Shown here: positions 41,652 through 54,283 of the stretch, piece by piece
Numbering within the stretch: the first letter of the stretch is position 1
Layout: the number at the start of each line of letters is the position of its first letter
Source of the DNA: Suillus spraguei
Lineage: Eukaryota > Basidiomycota > Agaricomycetes > Boletales > Suillaceae
Assembly: GCA_016800925.1 (NCBI GenBank)
Contig: JABCPU010000332.1
Location: forward strand, 1-64,000
Direction: 5' to 3'
Length of the DNA stretch: 64,000 nucleotides
Notes under the pieces: model-generated
The model's database searches: none
What the model saw: only the letters and a program-made list of their open reading frames with translations
Told to the model about the DNA's origin: nothing
Made by a program: the position numbers and the translations under genes

Positions 41652-44340
41652 TTATATGGTCAAAACAGAAATAGGTTTCAAACTTCGAAAAAAATATCTC
41701 TTTCTGGGCTGGTACATATCATAGAGGGTATATTCAGGAAGGATATGAGCCAAGAATTAAAGAAAACGGCGGTTTGGATATGGAGATATAGGCAAAATAC
41801 TGTTATTTTCGCTCATAACACAAATCTCAATATTAACGACTTCCAGAGAGTCTGAAACCATCACCAATCGATTTGTAGGCCTTTAAAACACTAGGAACAT
41901 CATTTACAGTATCGGCCTTAGGTCAAATGGAAGTACAGCATCATATATGAGGTTGGAGGGGGGAGGAGGACCTTGTATATCTCAAGAACACGATTTTTCC
42001 TGGACAAACGGGCTTCACTATCATCTTCAGGGATGTTAATAGTCCCCAGGAAAAATGAGTTTGAAGGATAGGCAAGTCATGGGAAGCCTAGAAAAATCGA
42101 TCTTTGTGGGGGGTACCAGGCAAACTTCCATATTTTGATTCCCACAGGCTTGAAATGCTCTGGGACTATTCCTAATCGATTTCTAGCATCAAAAAACAAT
42201 AGTAACAGTCATATATATATCGGTATTTGCACAGTAACAAGATATAACCAGTAGGAGGAGGGAGGAGGGCCATGCATATCTCAAGAATGCGATTTTTCCT
42301 AGACAAACGGGCTTCACTATCGTCTTCAGGGATGTCAATAGCCCCCAGGAAAAATGAGTTTGAAGGATAGGCAAGTCATGGGAAGCCTAGAAAAATCGAT
42401 CTTTGTGGGGGGTACCAGGCAAACTTCCATATTTATATTCCCACAGGCCTTAAATGCTCTGAAACCAATCCTAATCGATTAATAGCATCCAAAAACAATA
42501 GGAACAGTCATATATATATCAGTATTTGCATAATAACAAGATATAACCAGTAGGAGTGGGGAAGAGGGCCATGCATATCTCAAGAATGTGATTTTACCTG
42601 GACAAACAGGCTTCACTATCATCTTCATGGATGTCAATAGCCCTCAGGAAAAATGAGTTTGAAGGATAGGCAAGTCATGGGAAGGCTAGAAAAATCGATC
42701 TTTGCAGGGGGTACCAGGCAACCTGAGACATTTATGTTCCCACAGTCTTTAAATGCTCTGGAACCAATCCTAATCAATTAATAGCATCCAAAAACAATAG
42801 GAATGGACATCTACATATCATTATTTGCATGATAACAAGATATAACCAGTATGGGAGAAGGGAGACCTTGTATAACTCCACAATGTGATTTTTTCAGCGA
42901 AAACAGACTTGACCATCGTGTTCAAGGTTATTAAAAGTTCCTAGGAACAATGAGTTTGAAGGATGAGCATGTCATGGAAAGCCTAGAAAAATCAATCTTT
43001 GTGGGGTACCAGGCCAACTGAGACATTTATGTTCCCACAGTCTTGAAATGCTCTGGAGTCATCTCTAATCGATTTCTACTATCATAAAACAGTAGGTACA
43101 TCCATTCATATATTGGTATTTGCACAATCACAAGATATAACCTGTAGAAGGGGGGATGGGGCCTTGCATATCTCAAAAATGCGATTTTTCCTGGACCAAT
43201 GGACTTTACCATCATGTTCAGGGACATTGAGACCCCAGGAAAAATGAGTGTGAAGCATAGACAAGTCATAGGATGCCTAGAAAAACCAATCTTTGTTGAG
43301 GGTACCAGACAAACTGAGACGATCATGTTCCCAGTCTTGAAATGTGCTGGACCCATTTCTAATTTATTTATACGATCATAAAACAGTAGAAACATCCACA
43401 TATATATTGGTATTTTCATCATGACATGACATAACCAGTAGATGGAGAAGGATGGTCTTGCACCTCTCAATAATGCGATTTTTTCAAACAAAGCAGGCTA
43501 CATCATTGTGTTCAGGATTGTCAGAGGCCCTCAGGAGAAATACTCCTCAAGCATGATCCGGTCATCTAGAGTCTAGACAAAAATGATCTTTGAAGAGGAA
43601 ACAGGTAAATTGACACATCACAATTGAGATATACCCCGGGCAACTCTGAAGTCACTCTAACCAATTTATATGATCATACATCACCATAAATATGCCTTGA
43701 TAAAATAATACCACTGAGCACAGTGGGTAGGTGGAGTGAAGAGCAAAGCATAACTCTCGAAGATGATTTTCTGGACCAAAAAAGTGGCCCCACCATGTCT
43801 TTGACAGCTCAATAACCACTGGGAAATGATCTGTCCAAAGCCACACAAGTCATATAAAGATATCATGGATGAAGGATGTGACACAGGTGGTACTGCTTAC
43901 ATAAGCCAAAGTGTGGTCTCCTGGCTTGACTGAGTGCTCAACTTTTGGAGCACGAATTTTGATTGCTGATTTGGTGTATATGATGAGGATTGAATTATAT
44001 CATATTGTACACAAGTCACAGTCAAACTCAGATATATCATTAGAAGGTCGAAAAAATCAATCTTTGAGCTAACCCTTCTACAGGCTATACTAAATGTCAA
44101 TTTATCTTTTCAAACAAATAAGAGTACACCAAGATGTTCAGAGAGGTCAGACACTCCCAGGCAAAATGGTCTTGAAGCATAGGCAAGCTATACAGAGTTT
44201 CAAAAGATTGATCTTTACAGAGGGTACCAGGTGAACGGACATCTCACAATTTGAAATGCACTACAGAAGCTCTGAAGCCATCTCTGATCAATTTTTGTGA
44301 CCTCTAACAAGCGAAAATGCAGTGAACCTGCTTATGTCAA
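41652..44340. repeat. Degenerate ~300-bp tandem satellite, about 8 units
   Basis: Blocks of the type GATTTTTCCTGGACAAACGG, then GAGTTTGAAGGATAGGCAAG, AGAAAAATCGATCTTTG and GGGGTACCAGGCAA recur near 41992, 42292, 42591, 42888, 43183 and 43480, giving a period of ~295-300 bp. Later units (43.7-44.3 kb) are more diverged. Minus-strand open frames here (such as 43027-43491) span repeat units and are not credible genes. Confidence 0.85.
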
Positions 44341-44475
44341 ATATATGTAGGTGACAGGCTTGGTTTGGAAATGCTTATATAAGCAAAAATGCGGTCAACT
44401 TGAACCAAAAACTTTCTTGCTTCTCTCTACCTCCATGTCACTATGCAAACTGCACATCTTATGTTTGATGAGTTT

Positions 44476-45990
44476 TGGGGAATTTGTAGTTGGTGTAACC
44501 CCTCATGGGGGTCATACTGGTGTTGTTGGTGCTAACTATTGTCGCTTCTGGACCATTTGTGACTCTTAGCTCTGGAGACATCTTTATTTTCGCCTTCAAG
44601 GCTTTTTTAAAAACTTTGTTTGGTGGGTCTTGGGGCATCTGTGGTTGGTGAAACTCCTTATTTGGAGTCTACTGCTGTTGCTAGCGCCAACTACTTTGCT
44701 TTATGGGTGTTTTATAGTTGGTGAAGCCCTTTATCAGAGGTCTACTGCTGTTGCTAGTGCCAACTATTGTCGCTTCTAGACCATTTGTAACTCTTAGCTC
44801 TGGAGACATCTTTATTTTCGCCTTCAAGGCTTTTTTAAAAACTTTGTTTGGTGGGTCTTGGGGCATCTGTGGTTGGTGAAACTCCTTATTTGGAGTCTAC
44901 TGCTGTTGCTAGCGCCAACTACTTTGCTTTATGGGTGTTTTATAGTTGGTGAAGCCCTTTATCAGAGGTCTACTGCTGTTGCTAGTGCCAACTATTGTCG
45001 CTTCTAGACCATTTGTGACTCTTAGCTCTGGGGACATCTTTATTTTCGCCTTCAAGGCTTTTTTAAAAACTTTGTTTGGTGGGTCTGGGGGCATCTGTGG
45101 TTGGTGAAACTCCTTATTTGGAGTCTACTGCTGTTGCTAGCGCCAACTACTTTGCTTTATGGGTGTTTTATAGTTGGTGAAGCCCTTTATCAGAGGTCTA
45201 CTGCTGTTGCTAGTGCCAACTATTGTCGCTTCTAGACCATTTGTAACTCTTAGCTCTGGGGACATCTTTATTTTCGCCTTCAAGGCTTTTTTAAAAACTT
45301 TGTTTGGTGGGTCTGGGAGCATCTGTAGTTGGTGAAACCCCTTATTTGGAGTCTACTGCTGTTGCTAGCGCCAACTACTTTGCTTTATGGGTGTTTTATA
45401 GTTGGTGAAGCCCCTTATCAGGGGTCTACTGCTGTTGCTAGTGCCAACTATTGTCGCTTCTGGCCCACTTTTCATATCTTATATCTGCAGACATTTCTAT
45501 ACCATTTTTTGACTTTCTTTGGGTGGTTCTGGGGATATTTGTGATTGGTAAAGCCCCTCATCTGGGGTCTACTGCTGTTGCTAGTGCCAGCAACTTTTGC
45601 TTCATGGGCATTTTAGTTATTGAAGCCCCTTATCTGGGATTTACTGCTGTTGCTAGTGCCAACTATTTTTGCTTCAAAGGCCTTTTTTGAACATTGTTTT
45701 ATGAGTCTGGGGCCATTTGCTGTTGCTAGTGCCAATTACCTTCGCTTCAGAGGCATTTTAGTTGGTGAAGCCTCTTATCTGCTGTTGCTAGTACCAACTA
45801 TTTTCACCTGGAGCATTTTTTACTTCTTATCTCTAGGGACATTTGTATTTTCGCTTTTAATGTTTCTTTGTTTGATGGCTCTGGAGGCATTTGTGGTTGG
45901 TTAGTTTATTATTTTCGCTCCTGACATTTTTTTTTACTTTTTGGGTGAGCATTTGTCATTAGTGAAGTCTCTTATTTGAGGTCTACTGCT
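44476..45990. repeat. 228-bp tandem repeat with diverged outer units
   Basis: Three near-identical 228-bp units cover about 44620-45303, as shown by identical minus-strand 61-codon frames at 44681, 44909 and 45137. The inner motif TCTACTGCTGTTGCTAGTGC recurs two to three times per unit. Diverged partial units continue to about 45990. No gene is supported. Confidence 0.9.
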
Positions 45991-46364
45991 GTTGCTAGTG
46001 CGTGCTATTTTCACTTCTGGTTGATGGGTCTGGTGGCATTTTCTTGTGTGGGTCGAACTCATAATGTTAGAAATCATTTTCGCTTGGGGGACTCTTTTGA
46101 CTTCTTGCCATTACTCTATAGTGTTCCAACTGTATCTTTTTCTTTTCAAGACTTTTACATTGATTATCTGGGTTTAACATGTAATGTTTCATATATGTGT
46201 GTGGATTAATTTGCCATAATCCTGAGTGACTCAAAAATATTGTGACAATGCATTGGGAATTCCTTTAATTTTCCTGAAACTTGATAGGCACCGCTATACA
46301 ACATATAGCTAGGTACTCAGTGGTGCCATTGATGTCATCTAGATATCGTATAAAGTAACAAGCA
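45991..46364. other. Downstream flank of the minus-strand AT-hook/Ulp1-like gene
   Basis: About 370 bp between the 228-bp repeat and the stop codon of the minus-strand gene. It should contain that gene's 3' UTR. Nothing else is recognised. Confidence 0.35.
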
Positions 46365-49300
46365 CTAGTCTATATATATTTCCTCTTCTTCTTCCATTTC
46401 TTCATCTCCTTCGATTTCTTCAGTTTCTCCTCTGATCTCCACTATGCCCATAGGAAATGGCCTAGGCTTGCGAGGACGTGGGGGAGGTGGCACCCTCATG
46501 TTTTTCTTCGCCATAGTCATCTTTTTGCGAATCTCTCGACGCTTTTGCCTCTCTGTCTTTCTTCTCAGATTCCCATCAATGTCAAATGGCTGCAAGTCCA
46601 TCAGATCAGCTGCAAATATATGTTTGCCCTTGGTCAACTTCATCATCCTGCGAGCCCTTGGAGCCCTCCTACGACTCTCACCACCCCTTCCAATACAATC
46701 AATTCTGTAAAATGCAGGATTTGTGATGAACACTATGGCATCATTCTTTTGTGTCCATACCCTTGCACCGCTTGCAGGAAGACAGTGAAGGTCTGAAAAT
46801 ACCTCGCATAAACATTGCTTCAGCAGCGCCTGCTGATCCTCATCACGACTCTGCATCAGACGGTGAAATTCTGCGATGTATCCATCTCCATCCCATAGTA
46901 CAGACCACTGAGCCTTGTCTTTGTTGGATGCATCGGAGTCGGGAAAGAATAATGAGCACCTGTCCATAAATGCTCTGGACTTGGGACCCATACGACCTGG
47001 AGTTACACCCGTATTATCATGCAGTCCAGCATTACATGCCTCAAAGGCAACTGCAGCAAGGGTGTCGTCAATGCTCGTGATTGTCCAGCACTTCATCGCC
47101 TCCTGAAGGGAATTTGGATAGGGTCTGATCCCCTTGAAAACTTCAGGGGTTAGCATGAGCCACACATGCCTTGTAAACATGACCACCAATCGTCCAACAG
47201 AGAGTTCGGTATTGAGAAACCTAGATGACCATGACCATGGTCTCATGATCATTGCAGGTGTGCTTGAAATGGCTGCCCTGAGTTGATTCCAAGTTGGGGT
47301 CCGGCCAAGTGGATAGTCCTCCAGTTCTGACTCTGTACTTTCTGATGCGCCCATCCTTCCCACTGCTCTATCTCTCTTGGCCTTTGCATTTGCTCCCATC
47401 AGAGCTAGCACATTTACATCATCCACTTGTTGTACTTCCTCCAAGCAGGTGTCGCTGGCGATATCAAAGTCCTGCAAGAAAAACATCCCTGCTGTTTCAA
47501 GGATGTTTCTATATTCGAGGAGGGCGAGGGATTCGCGAACATGAAAGTCATAGGTGATAGGAGTTGATGTAGTCGAGCGAAGCATGTGGTTCAGCAGACC
47601 AGTCAGAATGCCAAGGTTAGGAGGATTCTTTTTTACAATGGATATTTGGGTCCTCTGGATCTCCCTTACTCGTCGTCTGATAAGCTCGAACCAGATCTTG
47701 GATGGGATCCATAAGACTGGGTCTGATCGCAGGTATTCTCTGGCCTGAATATAAATCATTACAAGATGCATTCAGCTCAAATGGTAATGATCGATGTGAT
47801 GTGGAAAACAGACCTTGTCATCTATATTATCCAGTATTATTCTGGCTGCATGTCCACTGACCCTATACTCATCTCTGACACCATATGTTTTCTCCTTGCA
47901 ATGATCAATGACCTTTGTAATTTCGAAGCATTCAGCCATGTATGATGGGGACAACTTGTAGGCATCGCTGTCGGAAGCAAAGCTTGGCTTATTGCTGTTT
48001 GTTCGAATAGACTCATAATAGAGGTTGTATGTGCTCCGGAATGCAATGTGCGTCTGATGGGATCTCTCCTGCTGCATCTCGGCCTGCAGAGCCCCATATC
48101 TAGAGAGCGTGTTGTGATGATGCATCTCACCTCGCTTGTAGCCTCCTGCTCCGAATGATGCTTCCAATGCATCTAACCTCCATACTCCTACGACCGGAAC
48201 ATCTGGTGAGTGGGGTGTAAATGAGATCCCAACATCTACCAGCAGTTCACCATGCCTCCGGTTCATCATATATGGCCAGTCAAGGTCAGGCAAGTTGCGA
48301 CGCAGGGCCTCTTCTGGTCCTGAAAAACGCCCCCTCTGGCCATCCTTTGTGAGGAGCTTGATCCCCTTTCCCTCCAAAATGAAGAACAGGGACCCATACA
48401 TGCTCAACTCGTTGTCTCCATCCCGTATGCGAGCTTCCATGCGTGTCTGAACGTCCCTAAAGTCATCATCTGACAGGGGGATTGTCTTTGGAGGGCTCCA
48501 TCCACCCTTTCGTCCATCTCCACCTCTTGCCTTGTATCGTGCCTCCTCCAGTGTCTGCCTCAGGTAAGGCGCCCAACTTGCATCGGTGCAGTCTCCTATT
48601 GATGGAAGCAGTATCCTATCCCAGAAGATATCCAATACCTCCTTCGGAATCAGCGTGATTCTCCGACCATTGACAGGGTGTTGGTGGATCATTCTTGGGA
48701 ATGCGACATAAAGATTGAGGATTGAGGAAGCAGAGGATATGCGGCCAAAAGAGGCATGAGGTATAGCAGACATGGGAAACCTTTTAGACAACCATTCCGT
48801 CCTTCCACCAGGTGTGTTTGCATCTGCTTCTGACTGTGGGATTGTGATGTCGACATATGTGTGATTGTGCTTGAATATACCAGGTTTGGTTTGAAATAGG
48901 GGAGTGATATAAATCCCCACAGACCCTCTGCATCGAAATACCTTAGTAGTCCAAATGATGCTGTCAATGTCCACCGATGTCTCTATATCATCTTCTGTGA
49001 ATTTTACTGCATCCTTTTCAAGGTCAACATATAAGGCAGGACCATCACCAAAACGATGACTAGTGCAGCCACGCACAAAAGCATTGTGTCCAAACCTACA
49101 TTCATCGTGGAGTGGGGAATCATATCCAGCAGAGTCAATGAGTTTAGATGCAGATATAATGTCAACATCTGTGACCTGGGTGTGTTGACCTCTCTGTGTG
49201 GACCCCAGCCGTTCAAGACTGTATTCCCCTGTCACACGATCTGGGACCTGATTTGAAGGGTCATATGAGTCGGTTATTCCAATAGGCATGATATGATCCA

Positions 49301-52289
49301 TTGTGGATATGGGGTCGCATTGGTAGAAGATGTGAAATGAACTGGGTGTGATGCGGTAACCATGATCAACCCAGTCCACCCAGGTAGTAGAGAGCTGAAT
49401 CCCCCTAGTCTGCAATGTGATTGTTTGATTGATGTCTCTGGGGGTGATCAGCATCTCTATTGTAGGACCACCCTCATAATTGTCAAAAGTGCAGTCATCC
49501 TGGAGCCATCTCCTACCTGCATAAGCAGCTAGTGAGGGTGGTGCAGTTGGACGTGGAAATCGTTTGTTGCTTCCAAGGTTCCAGTTCTTTACTCGTCTGC
49601 GAAATGCAGAGGCAGATGAAGAGCGTTGCGAGTCTAGGGGAGCATCAACATGAGAAGGTTCCTCTGACTCAAGTTCTATGTGTGTTCCGATTGCACGAGG
49701 AACTATATGATTGCGATTCCGAGATCCAGCGAGTTGTTTGTTTGCTTTGAAAAGCTTGGCCAGGTTGGCCTTTCTGTTTGCAGGCATGTCAGCATCGCCT
49801 GCATCTTCATCTTCACTTGGTTCGTTTTCCAGAGCATTCTGAACGACTAGTGTAATGTCTCCATTAGGTGATGTATATTCCCCATCCTGGTGGAGCACCG
49901 GCCGTCGGCAGTGTGGGCAGGTGGCACTCACTACAGTGAGTTTCTGCAGGAGCTCGAGGCATTCAGCCTGGTGGCACCCATTCTGAATACCATTGATGAT
50001 GTCCTCGCCTGGTATATCTGATGTCCAATAGTCTGGTGCATGATCTAGGAGCATAAGGTAGTCACTACAGCTCGTTTTGATGCGTTCTGCGATGACATGC
50101 AACATTTTAATGCGCAATTGGTGTCCACATTCCACTTGAAATGATGATACGCGACCAGTGTCGTCCAAGCCTAAGCTCATGCATTGCTCTAGGACAGAAC
50201 AAGCTATAGGACCACAGTCCACTCCATTCTGGATCCAATTTAGAGATGTCACAGAGATGTCGGTTACTTCTCCTGTATTCCAATGATGAAGAGCTGCGAT
50301 ACGCCTCCAATACTCTGGTCCTCCCCATTGATCCCAGTCTTGTTGATTTCCACCGCCTTCTTTGATACCATCTGCGGAAATATAGCGACCTAGCACATGT
50401 GCTTTGCGTGCATGAAAGTCGAAAATGACGGTAAAAAAATGATTTGAATCATGCACAATGAACCCCACAGGAACAATCGGACATGCTCCTTCATCAGATA
50501 TGAAATTGTTCATCTGAAAGGCCTCCGCTTCTTCATCTGTCAGGTCGTTATTCCTTGCTATATATAGGTCCACATATCTTATGTGTGCCTTGCTCCGTAA
50601 CTGATACCATATATGCAAGAGGTAATAGTTTGCCACTGATGCATCAATCCATTGGTTTAGTCCAAGGGTCCGCCCAAATTGCCAGGCAGACATCCAAAGA
50701 ACAGGTTGGGCCATTACACGCGCTAGATATTATATTAGATATGTGCTCCTTGTCACCAATGCTTCAGTATGAAGCCTGAACTCACCAGCTATATCCTCCT
50801 CCGTAGGTCCAGTTAACATTGGTGCTGACACTTCAAGTGATGGTACACAGGCAGTAGCTTGTGGTGATGGAGAAGGATGATACTCATCATCTGGCATTCT
50901 ACTCTTAGATTGGCTATGAAATGATATTATGTGCTCACCATATTGTACTTCATCGTCCCAATGTACTTCCTTGTATTCAGGTTGATGATAATTCTCATGT
51001 GTGACATAGTCAAATCCAAGGCCATCATCATGTTCCTCATTTTCCACATGACCCGTAGATTTCTTCATTCCTGAAACTAAGTTGTTAGTGAGCCTATAGA
51101 TGATACATAAATGAAGACATACTTCCAACAGAAGAGTGTACAGATTGCTCTTTTGAATGGATTTGACCATCCCTTATAGTTGCATGCATGGAAGTTCCAC
51201 AAACCTTTGCACGTGCTACTGCTCCAGGAGTATTCGTGCTTTGTGGTACAGGACTGATAGTAACACGGATGGCAGAATGCCTTTGAGATTTTTGTTCATA
51301 ATTCCACCTCATCTCGCGTTCTTCTTTATTTACTCCTATATCCAGTTAATCGCAATCCCCCAAAGGAAGTCAGTATCGTTAACAGCCTAGATCAAGGAAA
51401 TGAAGCGCAGAGTCTCCAGTGCTCACCCATCATATGACTATGCGCATCAATATCTACATTATCTGCACCTAATTTGACAGGTTTCTTTTCAGATCTCCCT
51501 ATCAGTGTGACGTTCAGATATACCTTCATACTTGAAAATCATGACATACTCGCTGAGTGGCGGCCCACCACATGCTTTTTTGGACGACCTCTCCTTTTCT
51601 TCTTTTCTTGAAGTTGGGTTGATTTGATGTCATGCTTGGTTTCACACTTTGTGTTCAGTCCAGCAGCAGTGACACCTTCATATATCCCAATCTTTTCCAT
51701 ACTGTTATCGACTTGAATGATCTTTCTAGCATCTCGTGGGTCATTGGGTACCGGGCTTATTGTAAAGCGGACAATAGGCTTGTGTGATTTGTATTGATGG
51801 ACATCTGATGATGCAACATCAACCTTCGCACATTCCTGCTTTTTAGTCCTACCTGCTCAAAGTTCCTGAATACACATATATAGGAGTGAACCAGACAAAC
51901 TTACGATTTCCTGTACTTTTAATGACTTTCTTTTTTGGCCTTCCTCGTGGACGTTTATTGTTTTGCAATGTATTATTTCCTGCATCCAATATTCCACAAT
52001 TCTCTATGGCTGACAAAAGGCCAGCCATGTCTGTGTCTGTGTTCCATCCATCATCGCCTAGATCAGGTGCTGTGTGTTGAGGAGGCCATTTTTGTTCGAT
52101 GCCTTGTGGGTTGGAATGGAGGATACCACAGGCCATGATCTCCTCAATAATTTCAAGTGCATCTTCCTCTACCATCATGTTGTGCAGACTGACTGACTGA
52201 TTGATCTGAGGTGACAGGGTTTGAATACTTGTGGCTGACTGAAGGCACGAGTTACTAACCCTAAGCGCGATTAATGCCACATGGTGCAT
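46365..52289 (-). CDS. Large AT-hook protein with Ulp1-like (C48-type) cysteine-protease signature
   Basis: Predicted multi-exon gene of about 1850 residues with short GT-AG introns (for example 51852-51904, about 50714-50785 and 47748-47816). Exon 1 (ATG 52287-52289) ends in an AT-hook, KRPRGRPKKK (51931-51960). Exon 2 has KKKRRGRPKKH (51577-51605). Two related modules, RFTISPVPNDP and RVTISPVPQST, follow the basic segments. The main 2.9-kb exon (47772-50714) has a His in SNHFFTVIFDF and, 70 residues later, WIQNGVDCGPIAC. That is the Gln...Asp-Cys-Gly arrangement of the Ulp1/SENP SUMO-protease fold (Cys codon near 50214). A Cys-rich CPHCRRPVL block follows. The final ~460 residues (46365-47747) end in a basic then acidic tail. 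This suggests a nuclear DNA-binding deSUMOylase-like protein. Ulp1 domains also occur in some fungal DNA transposons. The exons are undamaged, unlike the surrounding remnants. Confidence 0.65.
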
Positions 52290-52650
52290 CAGATCTTATG
52301 ATTACTTCGGCTCAACATAAGATTTTTCAAGGCTAATCTTTCAGATATAGAAGTGTATATAAATATAGCGCACCCCAATTTCAAAAGCCGATTACGTCTA
52401 AATACGTACAACATCTGATATTGATAGCATGATCCCTTTTTATGTGGCTTGAATTTTTCAGATCGACCATCTAAACCAATTTAGTGTTACATGCATAGCC
52501 AGGGTCAGGTGGTTTTGATGTGTGGTAATTTAACTTTGTCATGTTCTTTCGTTTCAGCACACAAGTGGCCTCAATATTCATTTCTATTTCTATTCAACAT
52601 CTGCATCTTCACTACTTGTTCTACCAAGCTTTATATCTCATTCCTCTGAA
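52290..52650. promoter_or_regulatory. Divergent promoter region
   Basis: A gap of about 360 bp separates the start codons of the minus-strand AT-hook/Ulp1-like gene and the plus-strand BAH-PHD gene, so they probably share a bidirectional promoter. A TATA-like TATATAAATATAG lies near 52356-52369. No operator-like repeat stands out. Confidence 0.45.
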
Positions 52651-54028
52651 ATGTCACATCATCTGTCAATAATCAGCTCTGCATCACGTGTGGATCGCAG
52701 GAGATTACCCACTATGCGTTCTTGTCAGCCTAAGACTATTCGACAATTGCGGACTTGTAGGTCCTTTGAATGTATGTTTGCCCTTGCTCAATGTTCAATT
52801 GGCCTGTGGATTGATCCCATGAAAAATAACTAACCAACTGATCATTTTATGTGACTCGCAGGGGTTTACAACACAGAGGATGATTCGTGTTCCACAAATG
52901 AGCTGAGTCGCCTCATACTAAGGGTTGGGGAATCGTATGTGACAACAATTTATTTATATCTCAATGTATTTAATAAGTGTTTTAGTGTCGCGATTTTTCC
53001 AGATGATGCGAGAGCGGTGCCTAACGAGGATGGTAGCCTTCCTACCATGTCTTATTGGTATGGAAAAGTTGCCAAAATCTATTTGAAACCACAGGGACAA
53101 ACCCATGTGAGCGTCCTTCCAACATAGATAAAAATGAACTGCTAATGTAGTCCTATCAAGAATGTCTGGCTGGACATCCAATGGTATTATAGACGGATTG
53201 ACCTGGAGGATATTGGAGTATAGTGCGATCTTCTCACATCCGAATCATTAGTTAGAATTCTAATGCATCAAACAGCCTAGCCGAATCAATGGGTGAATAT
53301 GAACTAGTGCTCAGCGACTACATCTCACTAATTGATATGAATTGTATCGAGGGTGCGTACGATGATATATGTCACCAACTGTTTAATACATTGTTTGTTA
53401 TGTCAGACCATGCCAGAATCATCAGCTATGATGAAGGCGACCTGGGACAACATCCGATGCTACCAGAGACTCCATATCATCGATGGAATATTGAAATAAA
53501 ATTTAGGGCGAGCAGGAAAGATGTTCATATTCACAGCATGCACCTGAGTGTGAGGCTATTTATTTGTTCTGTCTTTCATAGCTAAATTTGACTCCTTCGC
53601 AATCTGCAGAACACACAGCGAGCATCACAATGTCGCTGTGACACATGTGATTATAAACTATACTGTCCCAGCATATCCCAGCAGTACTGCAGGAAATGCA
53701 AACAGTGGTTCAATCATGAGTGCCTAGAAGCACTTGAGCGTCGTACCGATCGAGTTCCTGATGCAAGGCTGCCAGTTGAATATGGTGACATTGAGTTAGA
53801 GGGAGACTTTCTCGCTATGTTAACCATGCCAATTTGTCGCGGTGGACAGTTTGGGGTGGTAGGTAATGGATCGATCTATTCCCGTGCCAAATCACTCTTA
53901 AAAAAGGCAAGAAACTGTGGCGCACTCCCAATGGGGTGGAGGGATAGCCTGACAGAGACTGGCGCTTATGATTACAAGAACATTGGTTGTTATTACATGT
54001 GTCCGTCTTGCGTAAATGTGCTGTGTTG
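52651..54028 (+). CDS. BAH-PHD domain chromatin-reader-like protein
   Basis: Several short exons. The ATG at 52651 opens a basic N-terminus (SHHLSIISSASRVDRRRLP). A BAH domain is spread over about 52860-53345: SYWYGKVAKIYLKPQGQTH, VWLDIQWYYRRIDLEDIG and GEYELVLSDYISLIDMNCI. A PHD-like zinc finger begins CRCDTCDYKLYC, continues YCRKCKQWFNHECLEALE (53670-53740) and closes ~80 residues later with YYMCPSC near 53992-54012. The stop is TGA at 54026-54028. BAH-PHD proteins bind nucleosomes or methylated histone tails. The joins near 52940-53003 and 53220-53285 are uncertain, so the exact exon set needs transcripts. It is divergent from the AT-hook/Ulp1-like gene and may act with it. It could also continue into the next plus-strand gene. 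Confidence 0.6.
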
Positions 54029-54283
54029 AGTTTTTAAACTCTCCATTCTTTACTACATACACAGAATTTTAGTCACCATTGAGTGTTCCTTGGTCGGACC
54101 CGCTTTATTTTTATGGCAAGGTAGTGATTTTGATCCGATTTTATAGGATCACAAAAAAATGCATGATGGCTTTATGTAATGAGGTATGTAATGAGGCGGT
54201 ACAAGTCCATGATGATCATAGTCCAAATTTCATGATTCCCCATCTAGTATAATGCAATAATATGAAGTTACTTAGGTTCAGAC

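Noticed and set aside
44681..45322. Three identical 61-codon minus-strand frames starting M(P/L)(Q/P)DPPNKVFKK
   Set aside because: They repeat exactly with the 228-bp unit and show no family features.
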